Assembly (NCBI GenBank): GCA_025454915.1
Contig: JALONN010000001.1
Location: 372,001-436,000 of the forward strand
Origin: Raineya sp.
GTDB taxonomy: Bacteria > Bacteroidota > Bacteroidia > Cytophagales > Thermonemataceae
Length of the DNA stretch: 64,000 nucleotides
Direction of reading: 5' to 3'
Shown piece by piece: positions 16,458-25,021 of this stretch (the stretch's first letter is position 1; every line of letters starts with the position of its first letter). Position numbers and translations under genes: made by a program. The notes under the pieces are model-generated. The model searched no databases. It was not told where the DNA came from and saw nothing but the letters and a program-made list of their open reading frames with translations.

Positions 16458-18590
16458 TTAGTTAAGACGGTAAGTCATATCTTGTACTCTGTACAACTCC
16501 ATCAAAGCCTGATACGAGAAGCTTGTTGCATTCTGTTTTTGGCTTGTAAGTAAGGTATTTTTGTATTGTGTATAGTCTGCGATTTGTGCAGCAGGTGTTT
16601 GTTCTGTTACTTCTACAATCATCACACCATTATCATCAGCAAAAGCACTTGTTCTTTTTCCTTTTTTAGTACCAAAAGCTTTACCAACACCAACAGGAGT
16701 AAAACCTGCGTTGCCTAAAACTGGATTCTGAAGAGTAATATCTTTTGCCTCAGAAGCAACTGCACCAGCCCCATATTTCTTAGCAACTTCGTCTAAGCTT
16801 ACATTTCCAGCAGCTTTTACTTTTGCCAAAATCATGTCTCTTTTCTTTAGATTACGAACTTCATTTGTTAGAACCTCACGGAAAAATTCTAAATCTGCCT
16901 CATCTTTTTCGCTTTTTGAAGTAAGAATAGGAATTACAAACAAACCTTGTTCTGCAATACGAATAGGTTGCTGAGGTACTTCACCTACTTTAGCGTCGTT
17001 AAATGCCCATGAAACAAGAGGTTTTGCGTTAGCAGTGATACCATCAACAGATTGAGCATTAGGAGAAACTTTCTTAGCAACTTTCTTTATAAGAGCAGGA
17101 TTTGATTTTACTTTCTTATTGAAGTCATCATAAGATTTGATGCCTAATAAAAACTCTTGAGCTTTAAAACTCACATCGTCTGTTGTTTCTTGCGTAGCAA
17201 TGATAGGACGCTCTACAACAGCCAATTTATATTTTTTGTTAGTTTTAGTTTCTGAAACTTTGATGATGTGGAAACCATAATCTGTTTCTACTACACTATT
17301 TACAATTCCTTTTTCAGTAGCTCCAAATACAGCTTTTGTAAATTGAGGAACCATTGTTTTTTCATCAAACCAGCCTAAATCACCACCTGTAGTTCTAGTT
17401 CCATCAGTATTGATTTCGCTAGCTTTCTTCTCAAAATTCGCTTCACCTTTCTTCAATTGCTCTAAAAGATTGTTAGCAACTTTGCGTAAACTGTCTTTTA
17501 CAGCAGGAGCAGCACCTCTGGGTACTTGAATTAAAAGGTTTTTAGCACGAACAAAATAAGTACTATCTTCTTTAATATCAGACACTTTTACAATCATGTA
17601 ACTATTTTTGTTTAAGAAAGGACCTACTACAGCACCTTTAAGCAAAGGTCTTTCTTCAGAATAAACGCCATCAGGAATTTCTTTAGGGCTACGATAGCTA
17701 AAGTTCTTTTCTGTACCTCTTGACTTTGACAAAGCAAACACAGAATCATTTTTAGCTAAAGCCAAATCTTTACTTAATTTTCTCAATTCTTCAGCAAATT
17801 CAGTACTATCTTCTTTAGAAGGAGCAACACTAAAAATAACATACTCTAATGAACGAGACTCTTCAGCCTTAAAACGATTTTTATTCTCTTTTAAATAAGT
17901 TGTTAATTCTGCATCTGTAACTTTAATAGTGCTATCTACAATGCTACTGAAGGGAATATGTAAAAATTTAGCTGAAACTTTGCCATTTTGATTCTCATAA
18001 TCTCTTTTAGCCTCTGCTTTTGTTACATAGGTAGTTTGTGTAAGTAAAGCATTGTATTTTTGTTGTATTCTGTCTTGTACCAAACCATCTTTGAAGCTCT
18101 CCCAACGAGCCTTCAATTCTGGATTTGACTTCATTTGTTTGATAAATTCTTTTACTTTATTTTTATCAAATTTCTTAGTAACAGAATCTTGGAAATTAGG
18201 CATATTTTTAATTTGAGGGTGAATAAACATAGAGTCACCTTCAATCATAGCTTTTTTCTCTTCTTCACTAACAATTAAGCCTAATTTTTCGTATTCATTC
18301 TGCATCATATTTTTATTGAGGTAAAATTGCCAAGCAACTCTAATCAAATCTGTTTCAGAAGGAACTCTCTGACCATTCATTGCATAAGCTTTTTCTGCCT
18401 CTATCATTTCCACCTTCAAATCTTCTACAGTAATCTCTTTACCATTGAATTTTCCAATAACTTTTGCCTCGCCTCCTTTGTTAAATGACCGAAAAAAGTC
18501 ATCACCAATAACAAAGAAAATAAGCCCAATAGCGATAACTGTAACGACTATGCCTGCAGATTTTTCGCGAATCTTACCTAAAAGTGCCAT
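16458..18590 (-). CDS. ppiD: Membrane-anchored parvulin-type peptidyl-prolyl isomerase (PpiD-like)
   Basis: 710 residues. One N-terminal transmembrane anchor (about residues 11-32, IVVTVIAIGLIFFVIG) precedes a SurA/PpiD-like chaperone N-domain (about 40-190). A parvulin domain lies at about 340-460 (FVRAKNLLIQVPRG, GGDLGWFDEKTMVPQF, TDYGFHIIKVSE), and the C-terminal chaperone-like region runs from 480 to 710. PpiD-type foldases help outer-membrane and secreted proteins fold in the periplasm, which fits an organism with many T9SS clients. It has a promoter-like element upstream. Confidence 0.92.
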   Translation of the reverse strand: MALLGKIREKSAGIVVTVIAIGLIFFVIGDDFFRSFNKGGEAKVIGKFNGKEITVEDLKVEMIEAEKAYAMNGQRVPSETDLIRVAWQFYLNKNMMQNEYEKLGLIVSEEEKKAMIEGDSMFIHPQIKNMPNFQDSVTKKFDKNKVKEFIKQMKSNPELKARWESFKDGLVQDRIQQKYNALLTQTTYVTKAEAKRDYENQNGKVSAKFLHIPFSSIVDSTIKVTDAELTTYLKENKNRFKAEESRSLEYVIFSVAPSKEDSTEFAEELRKLSKDLALAKNDSVFALSKSRGTEKNFSYRSPKEIPDGVYSEERPLLKGAVVGPFLNKNSYMIVKVSDIKEDSTYFVRAKNLLIQVPRGAAPAVKDSLRKVANNLLEQLKKGEANFEKKASEINTDGTRTTGGDLGWFDEKTMVPQFTKAVFGATEKGIVNSVVETDYGFHIIKVSETKTNKKYKLAVVERPIIATQETTDDVSFKAQEFLLGIKSYDDFNKKVKSNPALIKKVAKKVSPNAQSVDGITANAKPLVSWAFNDAKVGEVPQQPIRIAEQGLFVIPILTSKSEKDEADLEFFREVLTNEVRNLKKRDMILAKVKAAGNVSLDEVAKKYGAGAVASEAKDITLQNPVLGNAGFTPVGVGKAFGTKKGKRTSAFADDNGVMIVEVTEQTPAAQIADYTQYKNTLLTSQKQNATSFSYQALMELYRVQDMTYRLN

Positions 18591-18634
18591 TTTACTAATT
18601 AAATGTTTGTTTTAAATTTTTAAAAATCAGGTTG

Positions 18635-18666
18635 CAAAATAAGTATAAAAACAGCTAAAAAGCAAA
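18635..18666 (-). promoter_or_regulatory. Promoter of the ppiD-like gene
   Basis: On the minus strand: TTTG (18663-18666), a 20-base spacer, then TTATTTTG (18635-18642), 7 of 8 to TAnnTTTG, about 45 bases upstream of the ATG. Confidence 0.55.
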
Positions 18667-18723
18667 TTTTTATATAATAAGTTTTAAATAGAACAATATT
18701 TTGAATGTTGAAGACTTAACAAA

Positions 18724-19998
18724 TTATTTTCTTAGAATAGTTTGGGTTCTGTCTGGTCCTACAGATACAAGAGTAATAGGAACACCCAAAGTTCTTTCAA
18801 CAAATTCAATATATTCCAAAAATGTTTGGGGTAAGTCCTGAACATTGCGTTTTGAGGTTAAATCAGTTTTCCAGCCTTTAAATGTCTGATAAATAGGAGT
18901 TACTGGCTCTGAAATAAGACAATAAGGCATTTTATCGGTAATAGTACCATCAGAAAGCTGATAATGAGTACAAACTTTTACCTCATCCAAAATACTTAAA
19001 ACATCAGCCTTCATCATAAATAATTCGGTTACTCCACTAATCATGATGGCATAACGCAAAGCTGGTAAATCGAGCCAGCCACAACGGCGTGGTCTGCCTG
19101 TGGTTGCTCCAAATTCTCTTCCTTCTTTACGAATCTGCTCACCTAAATCATTGTCTTGTTCAGTAGGAAAGGGACCACTACCTACACGAGTACAATAAGC
19201 CTTAAAAATACCCATTACCTTGCCAATTTTGTTGGGAGCAAGTCCTAAACCAGTGGATGCCCCAGCAGCAGAAGTATTAGAACTTGTTACGAATGGATAA
19301 GAGCCAAAATCAATATCTAAAAGAGAGCCTTGAGCACCTTCAGCCAAAAGTGTTTTACCTGAAGCAAGTGCTTCATTTACAAAATATTCGGTATCTGCTA
19401 GTTGAAAAGTTTTGATGAATTCGATAGCATCAAAGAAGTCTTTTTCTAAAGCAGGTAAATCATAATCTGTATAATTGTATTGTTTGAGCAGATTTAAGTG
19501 TTTTTGAAGGAGTTTATTATATTTTTCTTTGAAATCAGCTTGTAAAATATCGCCTACACGCAGACCATTTCTGCCAATTTTATCCATGTAGGCAGGTCCA
19601 ATGCCTTTAAGGGTAGAGCCAATCTTATCTTTGCCTTTAGAAGCCTCAGAAGCTGCATCTAATACTCTGTGAGTAGGGATAATAAGTTGTGTTTTCTTTG
19701 AAATAAGTAAATTCTTACGAATATCTTCAATATTTCTATTGAGTGCATGAATCTCTTTACGAAAAACAATCACGTCCAAAACAACCCCATTTCCAATCAC
19801 ATTCATACTTTCTTGGTGGAAAATTCCTGAGGGGATTTGATGTAATACATATTTAGCACCATCAAACTCTAGAGTATGTCCTGCATTCGGACCACCCTGA
19901 AAACGTGCTACTACCTGATACTGAGGAGCAAGGAAATCAACCACTTTGCCTTTGCCCTCATCACCCCATTGTAAACCTAAAAGTATATCTGCTTGCAT
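18724..19998 (-). CDS. purA: Adenylosuccinate synthase
   Basis: 424 residues, the normal family length. GTP-dependent ligation of IMP and aspartate in AMP synthesis. The P-loop GLQWGDEGKGK (residues 8-18), QGGPNAGHT (34-42), GSTLKGIGPAY, the EGAQGSLLDIDFG switch region and TTGRPRRCGWLDL are all intact. It is followed by ppiD on the same strand with a 133-base gap that holds the ppiD promoter, so they are probably separate units. Divergent from the glycan operon starting at 20095. Confidence 0.97.
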   Translation of the reverse strand: MQADILLGLQWGDEGKGKVVDFLAPQYQVVARFQGGPNAGHTLEFDGAKYVLHQIPSGIFHQESMNVIGNGVVLDVIVFRKEIHALNRNIEDIRKNLLISKKTQLIIPTHRVLDAASEASKGKDKIGSTLKGIGPAYMDKIGRNGLRVGDILQADFKEKYNKLLQKHLNLLKQYNYTDYDLPALEKDFFDAIEFIKTFQLADTEYFVNEALASGKTLLAEGAQGSLLDIDFGSYPFVTSSNTSAAGASTGLGLAPNKIGKVMGIFKAYCTRVGSGPFPTEQDNDLGEQIRKEGREFGATTGRPRRCGWLDLPALRYAIMISGVTELFMMKADVLSILDEVKVCTHYQLSDGTITDKMPYCLISEPVTPIYQTFKGWKTDLTSKRNVQDLPQTFLEYIEFVERTLGVPITLVSVGPDRTQTILRK

Positions 19999-20064
19999 GA
20001 TTAAAAGTATGTTTAAAACTTTTGCAAGACTAGAAAAAAAAAAGAAGATAAAGAAATTCTATTC

Positions 20065-20072
20065 TATATTTG
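20065..20072 (+). promoter_or_regulatory. -7 element of the glycan/surface operon
   Basis: TATATTTG, a perfect match to TAnnTTTG, lies 22 bases before the ATG at 20095. The -33 region is poor in TTTG, so the promoter may need an activator. Confidence 0.55.
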
Positions 20073-20094
20073 CCACGAAAATCCTACATAAACA

Positions 20095-21795
20095 ATGATA
20101 TATATATTGTTAAACTGGCTAAATACTTTATTTTTAACTTATACTTTTGGAGAACTTTTTTTTCTGAGTTTAAAAAAAGTAACAAATATAAATGTAATTA
20201 TAGCTAAGCCAATTATAATTATGTTAGGGCTTGTTATACTTAACTTCTTAGTGGATATAATAGCTTTATTTGCTCCCATTAATGTATTTTCTCAGGGTTT
20301 TATAGAAGTATTAGCATGTACTGTATTTTTAGTTTTATGGAAAAAGAAGCATATTACTCTAAAAATAAAGTATTCTAATACTACATGGTTAGAAAAAATA
20401 TTTTATCTGCTTTATGGTTATATATTCATTTATACGTGTATTCGTTGTTTTTACCCCACATCTCATTATGATGAAGGGCTTTATTATATTCAACATGTTC
20501 GTTGGATTCAAAATTATGGTTTCGTACCTGGCTTAGCAAACCTGCATTTAAGACTGGGATTTAACAGTAATTGGCATAATTTGGCAGTATTATTTGACTA
20601 TCCTTTTCTTAGTAAAAATTTTTTTAATGACTTAAATGGTTTTTTATTTTTAGTATTTGGAGCTTATTGTTGGACAGGTATTATTCAGTTATTTTCTAAA
20701 AAATATACTTTAACGGTTTTGTTAAAAACTTTTACTTTTGTATCCTTAATATACCCAAATCCATACTTTTTTTCGGCACATAATGGTATTTTTATCAATA
20801 CAATTAGTGCTGATTGGGCTTCATTTATATTTGTGGCAACTACTTTTATTTTATTTATAGAAGGGCATGAGAAAACAAATGAAGAGTATTCATTTTACCT
20901 GTTTGTGATGGTTATTTTTGCTGTCTACTGTTTTTCAATAAAGATAGCTAATATTGCTGTAATAGGGTTAATTTTATATGCTTTTATATGGTTATGGATG
21001 AAAAAAATGTATAAACTATCACTGTTTTTAACAGTAATAGCAGTAATATCATTCATTCCGTGGCTTGTTTCCAATCTTATTTTGTCAGGTTGTTTATTGT
21101 TTCCTGTAAGTTTTTTACAAATAAATGCACTTGAATGGGCTGTGCCTAAACATATAGTAGAGAACTTTGCTCAGGAGACAAAAATATGGGCTAAAACAGC
21201 TGGAGCAGTGAATGTATATTCAAAACTTACTTTCAAAGATCTCGTTATATACTGGTATAATAAACAAGAAGCATGGTTAAAAATATTTTATCCTTCAGTA
21301 ATCATGATAATGTTCATACTTATACTATTTTTGTGCTATGAATTAATAAGGTTAAAAGATAGATTTTTGAGCATGTATGGAAATATTATCCCAATTGTAT
21401 TTTCCAGCATATTAGGGATTATCTTTTGGTTCTTTACGGCACCCGATTTTAGATTTGGAGCAATATACATTATATTTATAGTGATATTAACTGTATCACT
21501 AATTATACAAAAAGTTAAAAATATTAAGTATTTTAAAGAAATAGTAGTAATAATGAGTATTGTATATATGGTGCCTCCATTAACATTAAATGATATTTGG
21601 AGGGTATTATCACATGTTGATTTTCCTATGATACCTACTACACAGATACAATTCAAAGAAAATATTTATACACCATTACAAACAGACCAATGTTTTGATA
21701 CAAAGTTGCCTTGTGCCCCTGATACAGAATTAATGAAAGGTAAAATTATATTTAGAGAGCAGAATAATTTGGGTAAAGGATTTATTTTAAAATAA
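20095..21795 (+). CDS. Polytopic membrane protein, LIC_10190-type (copy 1 of a tandem pair)
   Basis: 566 residues with about 10-12 hydrophobic segments. A conserved loop after the third or fourth helix, CFYPTSHYDEGLYYIQHVRW then GLANLHLRLGFNSNWHNLA, and a late APDFRFGA motif are shared with LIC_10190-type membrane proteins. Acidic periplasmic loops near the N-terminus are typical of GT-C-fold lipid-linked sugar transferases, but catalytic activity is not shown. The C-terminus has a CFDTKLPCAPD segment with two cysteines that could form a disulfide. It is the first gene of an operon through 26917 with a GT2 and a methyltransferase. The copy at 21853 has the same length. Confidence 0.75.
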   Translation: MIYILLNWLNTLFLTYTFGELFFLSLKKVTNINVIIAKPIIIMLGLVILNFLVDIIALFAPINVFSQGFIEVLACTVFLVLWKKKHITLKIKYSNTTWLEKIFYLLYGYIFIYTCIRCFYPTSHYDEGLYYIQHVRWIQNYGFVPGLANLHLRLGFNSNWHNLAVLFDYPFLSKNFFNDLNGFLFLVFGAYCWTGIIQLFSKKYTLTVLLKTFTFVSLIYPNPYFFSAHNGIFINTISADWASFIFVATTFILFIEGHEKTNEEYSFYLFVMVIFAVYCFSIKIANIAVIGLILYAFIWLWMKKMYKLSLFLTVIAVISFIPWLVSNLILSGCLLFPVSFLQINALEWAVPKHIVENFAQETKIWAKTAGAVNVYSKLTFKDLVIYWYNKQEAWLKIFYPSVIMIMFILILFLCYELIRLKDRFLSMYGNIIPIVFSSILGIIFWFFTAPDFRFGAIYIIFIVILTVSLIIQKVKNIKYFKEIVVIMSIVYMVPPLTLNDIWRVLSHVDFPMIPTTQIQFKENIYTPLQTDQCFDTKLPCAPDTELMKGKIIFREQNNLGKGFILK

Positions 21796-21852
21796 AAGAA
21801 TGTTTATCATTAAAATGCCATCATTACTGTATAAAAATAAATTGTATAAACA

Positions 21853-23553
21853 ATGATATATATATTATTAAGCTGGTTGAATGCATTATTTGTGTCATTT
21901 ATTATAGGTAAAACACTCTTAAATATATTATTCAAATATTCTAAGATAGAATCATTGAATATACATATAGCTTTACAAATTCTATTAGGATTCATAGGAC
22001 TCAATTTTCTTGTAGATGCTCTTGGGTGGTTTTTCCCTATTAATATTGGAGTACAAATAACAATAGAAATAATAGCTTTATTTTTATGGGTAATAGCCAT
22101 AAAAAAGAAATGGTTTCATAGAGTAAAGATTTCTTGGATAGATTTTATTCTTGGAGGGGGGGGGCTGTATATGGCTAATTGGGTATTAATAAGATGTGTC
22201 TATCCGACATCACACTATGATGAAGGTTTGTATTATATTCAGCATGTACGCTGGCTTCAAGAATTTGGATTTGTAAAAGGCTTAGGTAATCTGCATGTTC
22301 GATTGGCTTTTAATAGTAATTGGCATAATTTGGCTACATTTTTTAATTATCCATCATTAACAAATATATTCTTTAATGATTTGAATGGATTAGTGTTTAT
22401 AGTAGCTTTTTGGTATTCTTTAAGTGGATGGAAGAAGATACTTAACAATACATTTCAATTAAGTGATATATTAAAAGTTTTGTTTACAATACCCTTATTT
22501 CATACAAATCCTGATTTTGTGTCCATTTATAGTTATATATTTATTAATACAATTAGTCCTGATTGGGCATCATACATTTTTGTTGCTATAACTTTTATAC
22601 TTTTTGTAGAAAGCTTTGAAATGGAAAATGATAATTCAAAAAATATTTATTTTATTATAACAAGCCTATTTGCTATCTATGCCTTTACAATAAAAATAGC
22701 CAATATTTTGATACTAATAATACCCTTGTATTATTTGCTAAACATGTTGTTTTCTAAGAAATATCAAATAGTTAAGCTATGGCTATTGATTACAACAGTT
22801 TCTATTATTCCATGGATAGGAGCAAATATTATCTTATCTGGATATTTGTTGTTTCCTGTTGGAGCTCTTCAAGTTAGTTTTTTGGATTGGGCAACTTCTA
22901 AGGCTGTTGTAACATTTACAGCTGAGTATCATAGATTATGGACAAGAACTTGTGGTAATATTGAGTTGTATAATAAATTGACATTCAAAGAATTGAGCTT
23001 GTTTTGGTATGAAAAACAAAATCCTGTAATAAAGGATTTTTATCATATATTCTTCTATTCTGTAATAGGCTTAATCATCTTATTTTTTATAGAAGCTATC
23101 AGATATAAAAAGTTATTTTTTAAAAATTATGGTCATAGTTTACTATTATTTATAATTTGTATAGCAGGTACAATATTTTGGTTCTTAAATGCACCCGATT
23201 TTAGATTTAGTGCAGTTTTCTTGATATTTTGTGTGATATTATTGGCAGGTTTTGTGATTATTAATTTATTAAAAATAAAGTATTTCAATTACATTTTGTT
23301 AATTTTGGGGGGATGGGGATATTACGAATATTATCCAAAACCTACAGAGGAACAAATAAAAGAAGCTATGGTAAAGAAGATTGATAAATTCCCCATTATG
23401 GAACTCCAACAAAAACAAGGCATTTATGTTCCAACAAAAACAGACCAATGCTTCGATACTTCTCTACCATGTGCTCCAGAATATGAATTTGCAAAAGGAA
23501 AAATAGAACAAATTGATAAAAATAATATAGGCAAAGGATTTATTTTAAAATAA
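21853..23553 (+). CDS. Polytopic membrane protein, LIC_10190-type (copy 2, contains G9 tract)
   Basis: 566 residues, paralogous along its whole length to the preceding gene. It shares the PTSHYDEGLYYIQHVRW loop, GNLHVRLAFNSNWHNLA, APDFRFSA and an almost identical tail (CFDTSLPCAPE, then GKGFILK). Even the start region is similar (ATGATATATATATT). A run of nine G's at 22156-22164 (residues about 102-104, GGGG) is absent from copy 1 and could be slippage-prone. The intergenic gap is 57 bases with no promoter seen. A GT-C-like role in surface glycan assembly is inferred from operon context. Confidence 0.75.
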   Translation: MIYILLSWLNALFVSFIIGKTLLNILFKYSKIESLNIHIALQILLGFIGLNFLVDALGWFFPINIGVQITIEIIALFLWVIAIKKKWFHRVKISWIDFILGGGGLYMANWVLIRCVYPTSHYDEGLYYIQHVRWLQEFGFVKGLGNLHVRLAFNSNWHNLATFFNYPSLTNIFFNDLNGLVFIVAFWYSLSGWKKILNNTFQLSDILKVLFTIPLFHTNPDFVSIYSYIFINTISPDWASYIFVAITFILFVESFEMENDNSKNIYFIITSLFAIYAFTIKIANILILIIPLYYLLNMLFSKKYQIVKLWLLITTVSIIPWIGANIILSGYLLFPVGALQVSFLDWATSKAVVTFTAEYHRLWTRTCGNIELYNKLTFKELSLFWYEKQNPVIKDFYHIFFYSVIGLIILFFIEAIRYKKLFFKNYGHSLLLFIICIAGTIFWFLNAPDFRFSAVFLIFCVILLAGFVIINLLKIKYFNYILLILGGWGYYEYYPKPTEEQIKEAMVKKIDKFPIMELQQKQGIYVPTKTDQCFDTSLPCAPEYEFAKGKIEQIDKNNIGKGFILK

Positions 23554-23558
23554 CATAA

Positions 23559-24284
23559 ATGACTACCATTCAAAAACTATCTATTATTATTCCTGCATAC
23601 AACGAAGGAAAAACTATTCACAGAATTTTAGACAAGATAAAAGCTGTGGAGTTGATTGATAATATTCAAAAAGAATTGATTATAGTCAATGATTGCTCTA
23701 AAGATAATACAGAAGAAGCAATTATACATTATCAGTCTCAAAATCCTGAGTTAAATATTCAATATTTCAAACACGAAGTAAACAAAGGCAAAGGGGCTGC
23801 TCTGCATACAGGAATTGAAAAAGCTACAGGAGATTACCTGATTATCCAAGATGCAGACCTAGAATATGACCCTAAAGAGTATAATTTACTTTTACAACCA
23901 GCAATAGATGGTTTTGCAGATATTGTTTTTGGTTCAAGATTTATGGGAGGAAAACCTCATAGAATATTGTTCTTTTGGCATACAATTGGAAATAAATTTT
24001 TGACATTCCTTTCTAATATGTTTACGAACTTAAATTTAACAGATATGGAAACCTGTTATAAAATGTTTCGTTCTGATATTATTAAATCTATTAAACTGAG
24101 AGAAAACCGATTTGGGTTTGAACCAGAAGTAACAGCCAAAATAGCACGATTGTCTAATGTTAGAATTTATGAAGTAGGAATTTCCTATTATGGCAGAACA
24201 TACGCCGAAGGTAAAAAAATAGGCTGGAAAGATGGATTTAGAGCCATTTATTGTATTTTAAAATATGGATTATTTAAAAGATAA
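23559..24284 (+). CDS. Family 2 glycosyltransferase, dolichyl-phosphate-mannose-synthase-like
   Basis: 241 residues, soluble GT-A fold. [20 protein letters not shown] at residues 8-27 is the nucleotide-sugar site, [12 protein letters not shown] follows, and [12 protein letters not shown] at about 95-106 carries the metal-binding Asp motif. FGSRFMGG and [13 protein letters not shown] are typical of DPM1/polyprenyl-phosphate glycosyltransferases. It likely transfers a sugar to undecaprenyl phosphate, providing a lipid-linked donor for the GT-C-like membrane proteins next to it. It begins 5 bases after copy 2 of the membrane protein. Confidence 0.9.
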   Translation: MTTIQKLSIIIPAYNEGKTIHRILDKIKAVELIDNIQKELIIVNDCSKDNTEEAIIHYQSQNPELNIQYFKHEVNKGKGAALHTGIEKATGDYLIIQDADLEYDPKEYNLLLQPAIDGFADIVFGSRFMGGKPHRILFFWHTIGNKFLTFLSNMFTNLNLTDMETCYKMFRSDIIKSIKLRENRFGFEPEVTAKIARLSNVRIYEVGISYYGRTYAEGKKIGWKDGFRAIYCILKYGLFKR

Positions 24285-24285
24285 A

Positions 24286-25011
24286 ATGGAAAAGAAATTT
24301 GAATTTAAAGAAGTAGACGTAGAAGGTTGGGAAACACTTTCTGCTATAGAAAGTGCGGATAAACTCAATAACTGGATGTATCAAACTATTCAACCTTACT
24401 GCACAGGCAAAATACTTGAAATAGGCAGTGGTATAGGTAATATATCTCAATTTTTTATCAAGAATAATCAAGATATTACTTTGAGTGATATTAGAGATAA
24501 TTATTGTAATGAACTCAAAAAGAAATTCCCCAAAGCTACAGTATTAAACTTAGATTTGGTGGATAAAGATTTTGACGGCAAGATGAAAGAACATTTAGAG
24601 CAATATGATACTATTTTTGCACTGAATGTTGTAGAACATATAGAAAATGACTATTTAGCCTTAGAGAATGCTCGAAAACTACTTAAAAAAGGCGGAAACC
24701 TTATTATTTTAGTTCCCGCTTATCAATGGCTTTATAATGGTTTTGATACAGAATTAGAACATTACCGTAGATATACAGCCCAAACACTTCAAGAGCGATT
24801 TACAAAAAATCATTTTTCTATTTTAAAATCTAAATATTTCAATTTTGCAGGGATTGCTGGCTGGTATGTTTCTGGAAAATTACAAAAAAATAAAACACTA
24901 CCCAAAGATCAAGTAAAACTATATAACATTCTTGTACCTGTATTTAAACTAATAGACAAATTGATTTTTAACTCAATGGGTCTTTCTGTGATAGTAGTAG
25001 GTAAGAAATAA
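24286..25011 (+). CDS. Class I SAM-dependent methyltransferase
   Basis: 241 residues from ATG 24286, one base after the preceding stop (an ATG at 24265 overlapping the previous gene is less likely). The SAM site ILEIGSGIGNISQFF (about residues 43-57), an acidic strand-2 end in TLSDIR, and FALNVVEHIENDYLALENA with post-motif LKKGGNLIILVPA define a Rossmann methyltransferase. Substrate unknown; glycan or lipid context inferred from the operon. Confidence 0.88.
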   Translation: MEKKFEFKEVDVEGWETLSAIESADKLNNWMYQTIQPYCTGKILEIGSGIGNISQFFIKNNQDITLSDIRDNYCNELKKKFPKATVLNLDLVDKDFDGKMKEHLEQYDTIFALNVVEHIENDYLALENARKLLKKGGNLIILVPAYQWLYNGFDTELEHYRRYTAQTLQERFTKNHFSILKSKYFNFAGIAGWYVSGKLQKNKTLPKDQVKLYNILVPVFKLIDKLIFNSMGLSVIVVGKK

Positions 25012-25021
25012 TCTTAAACAT

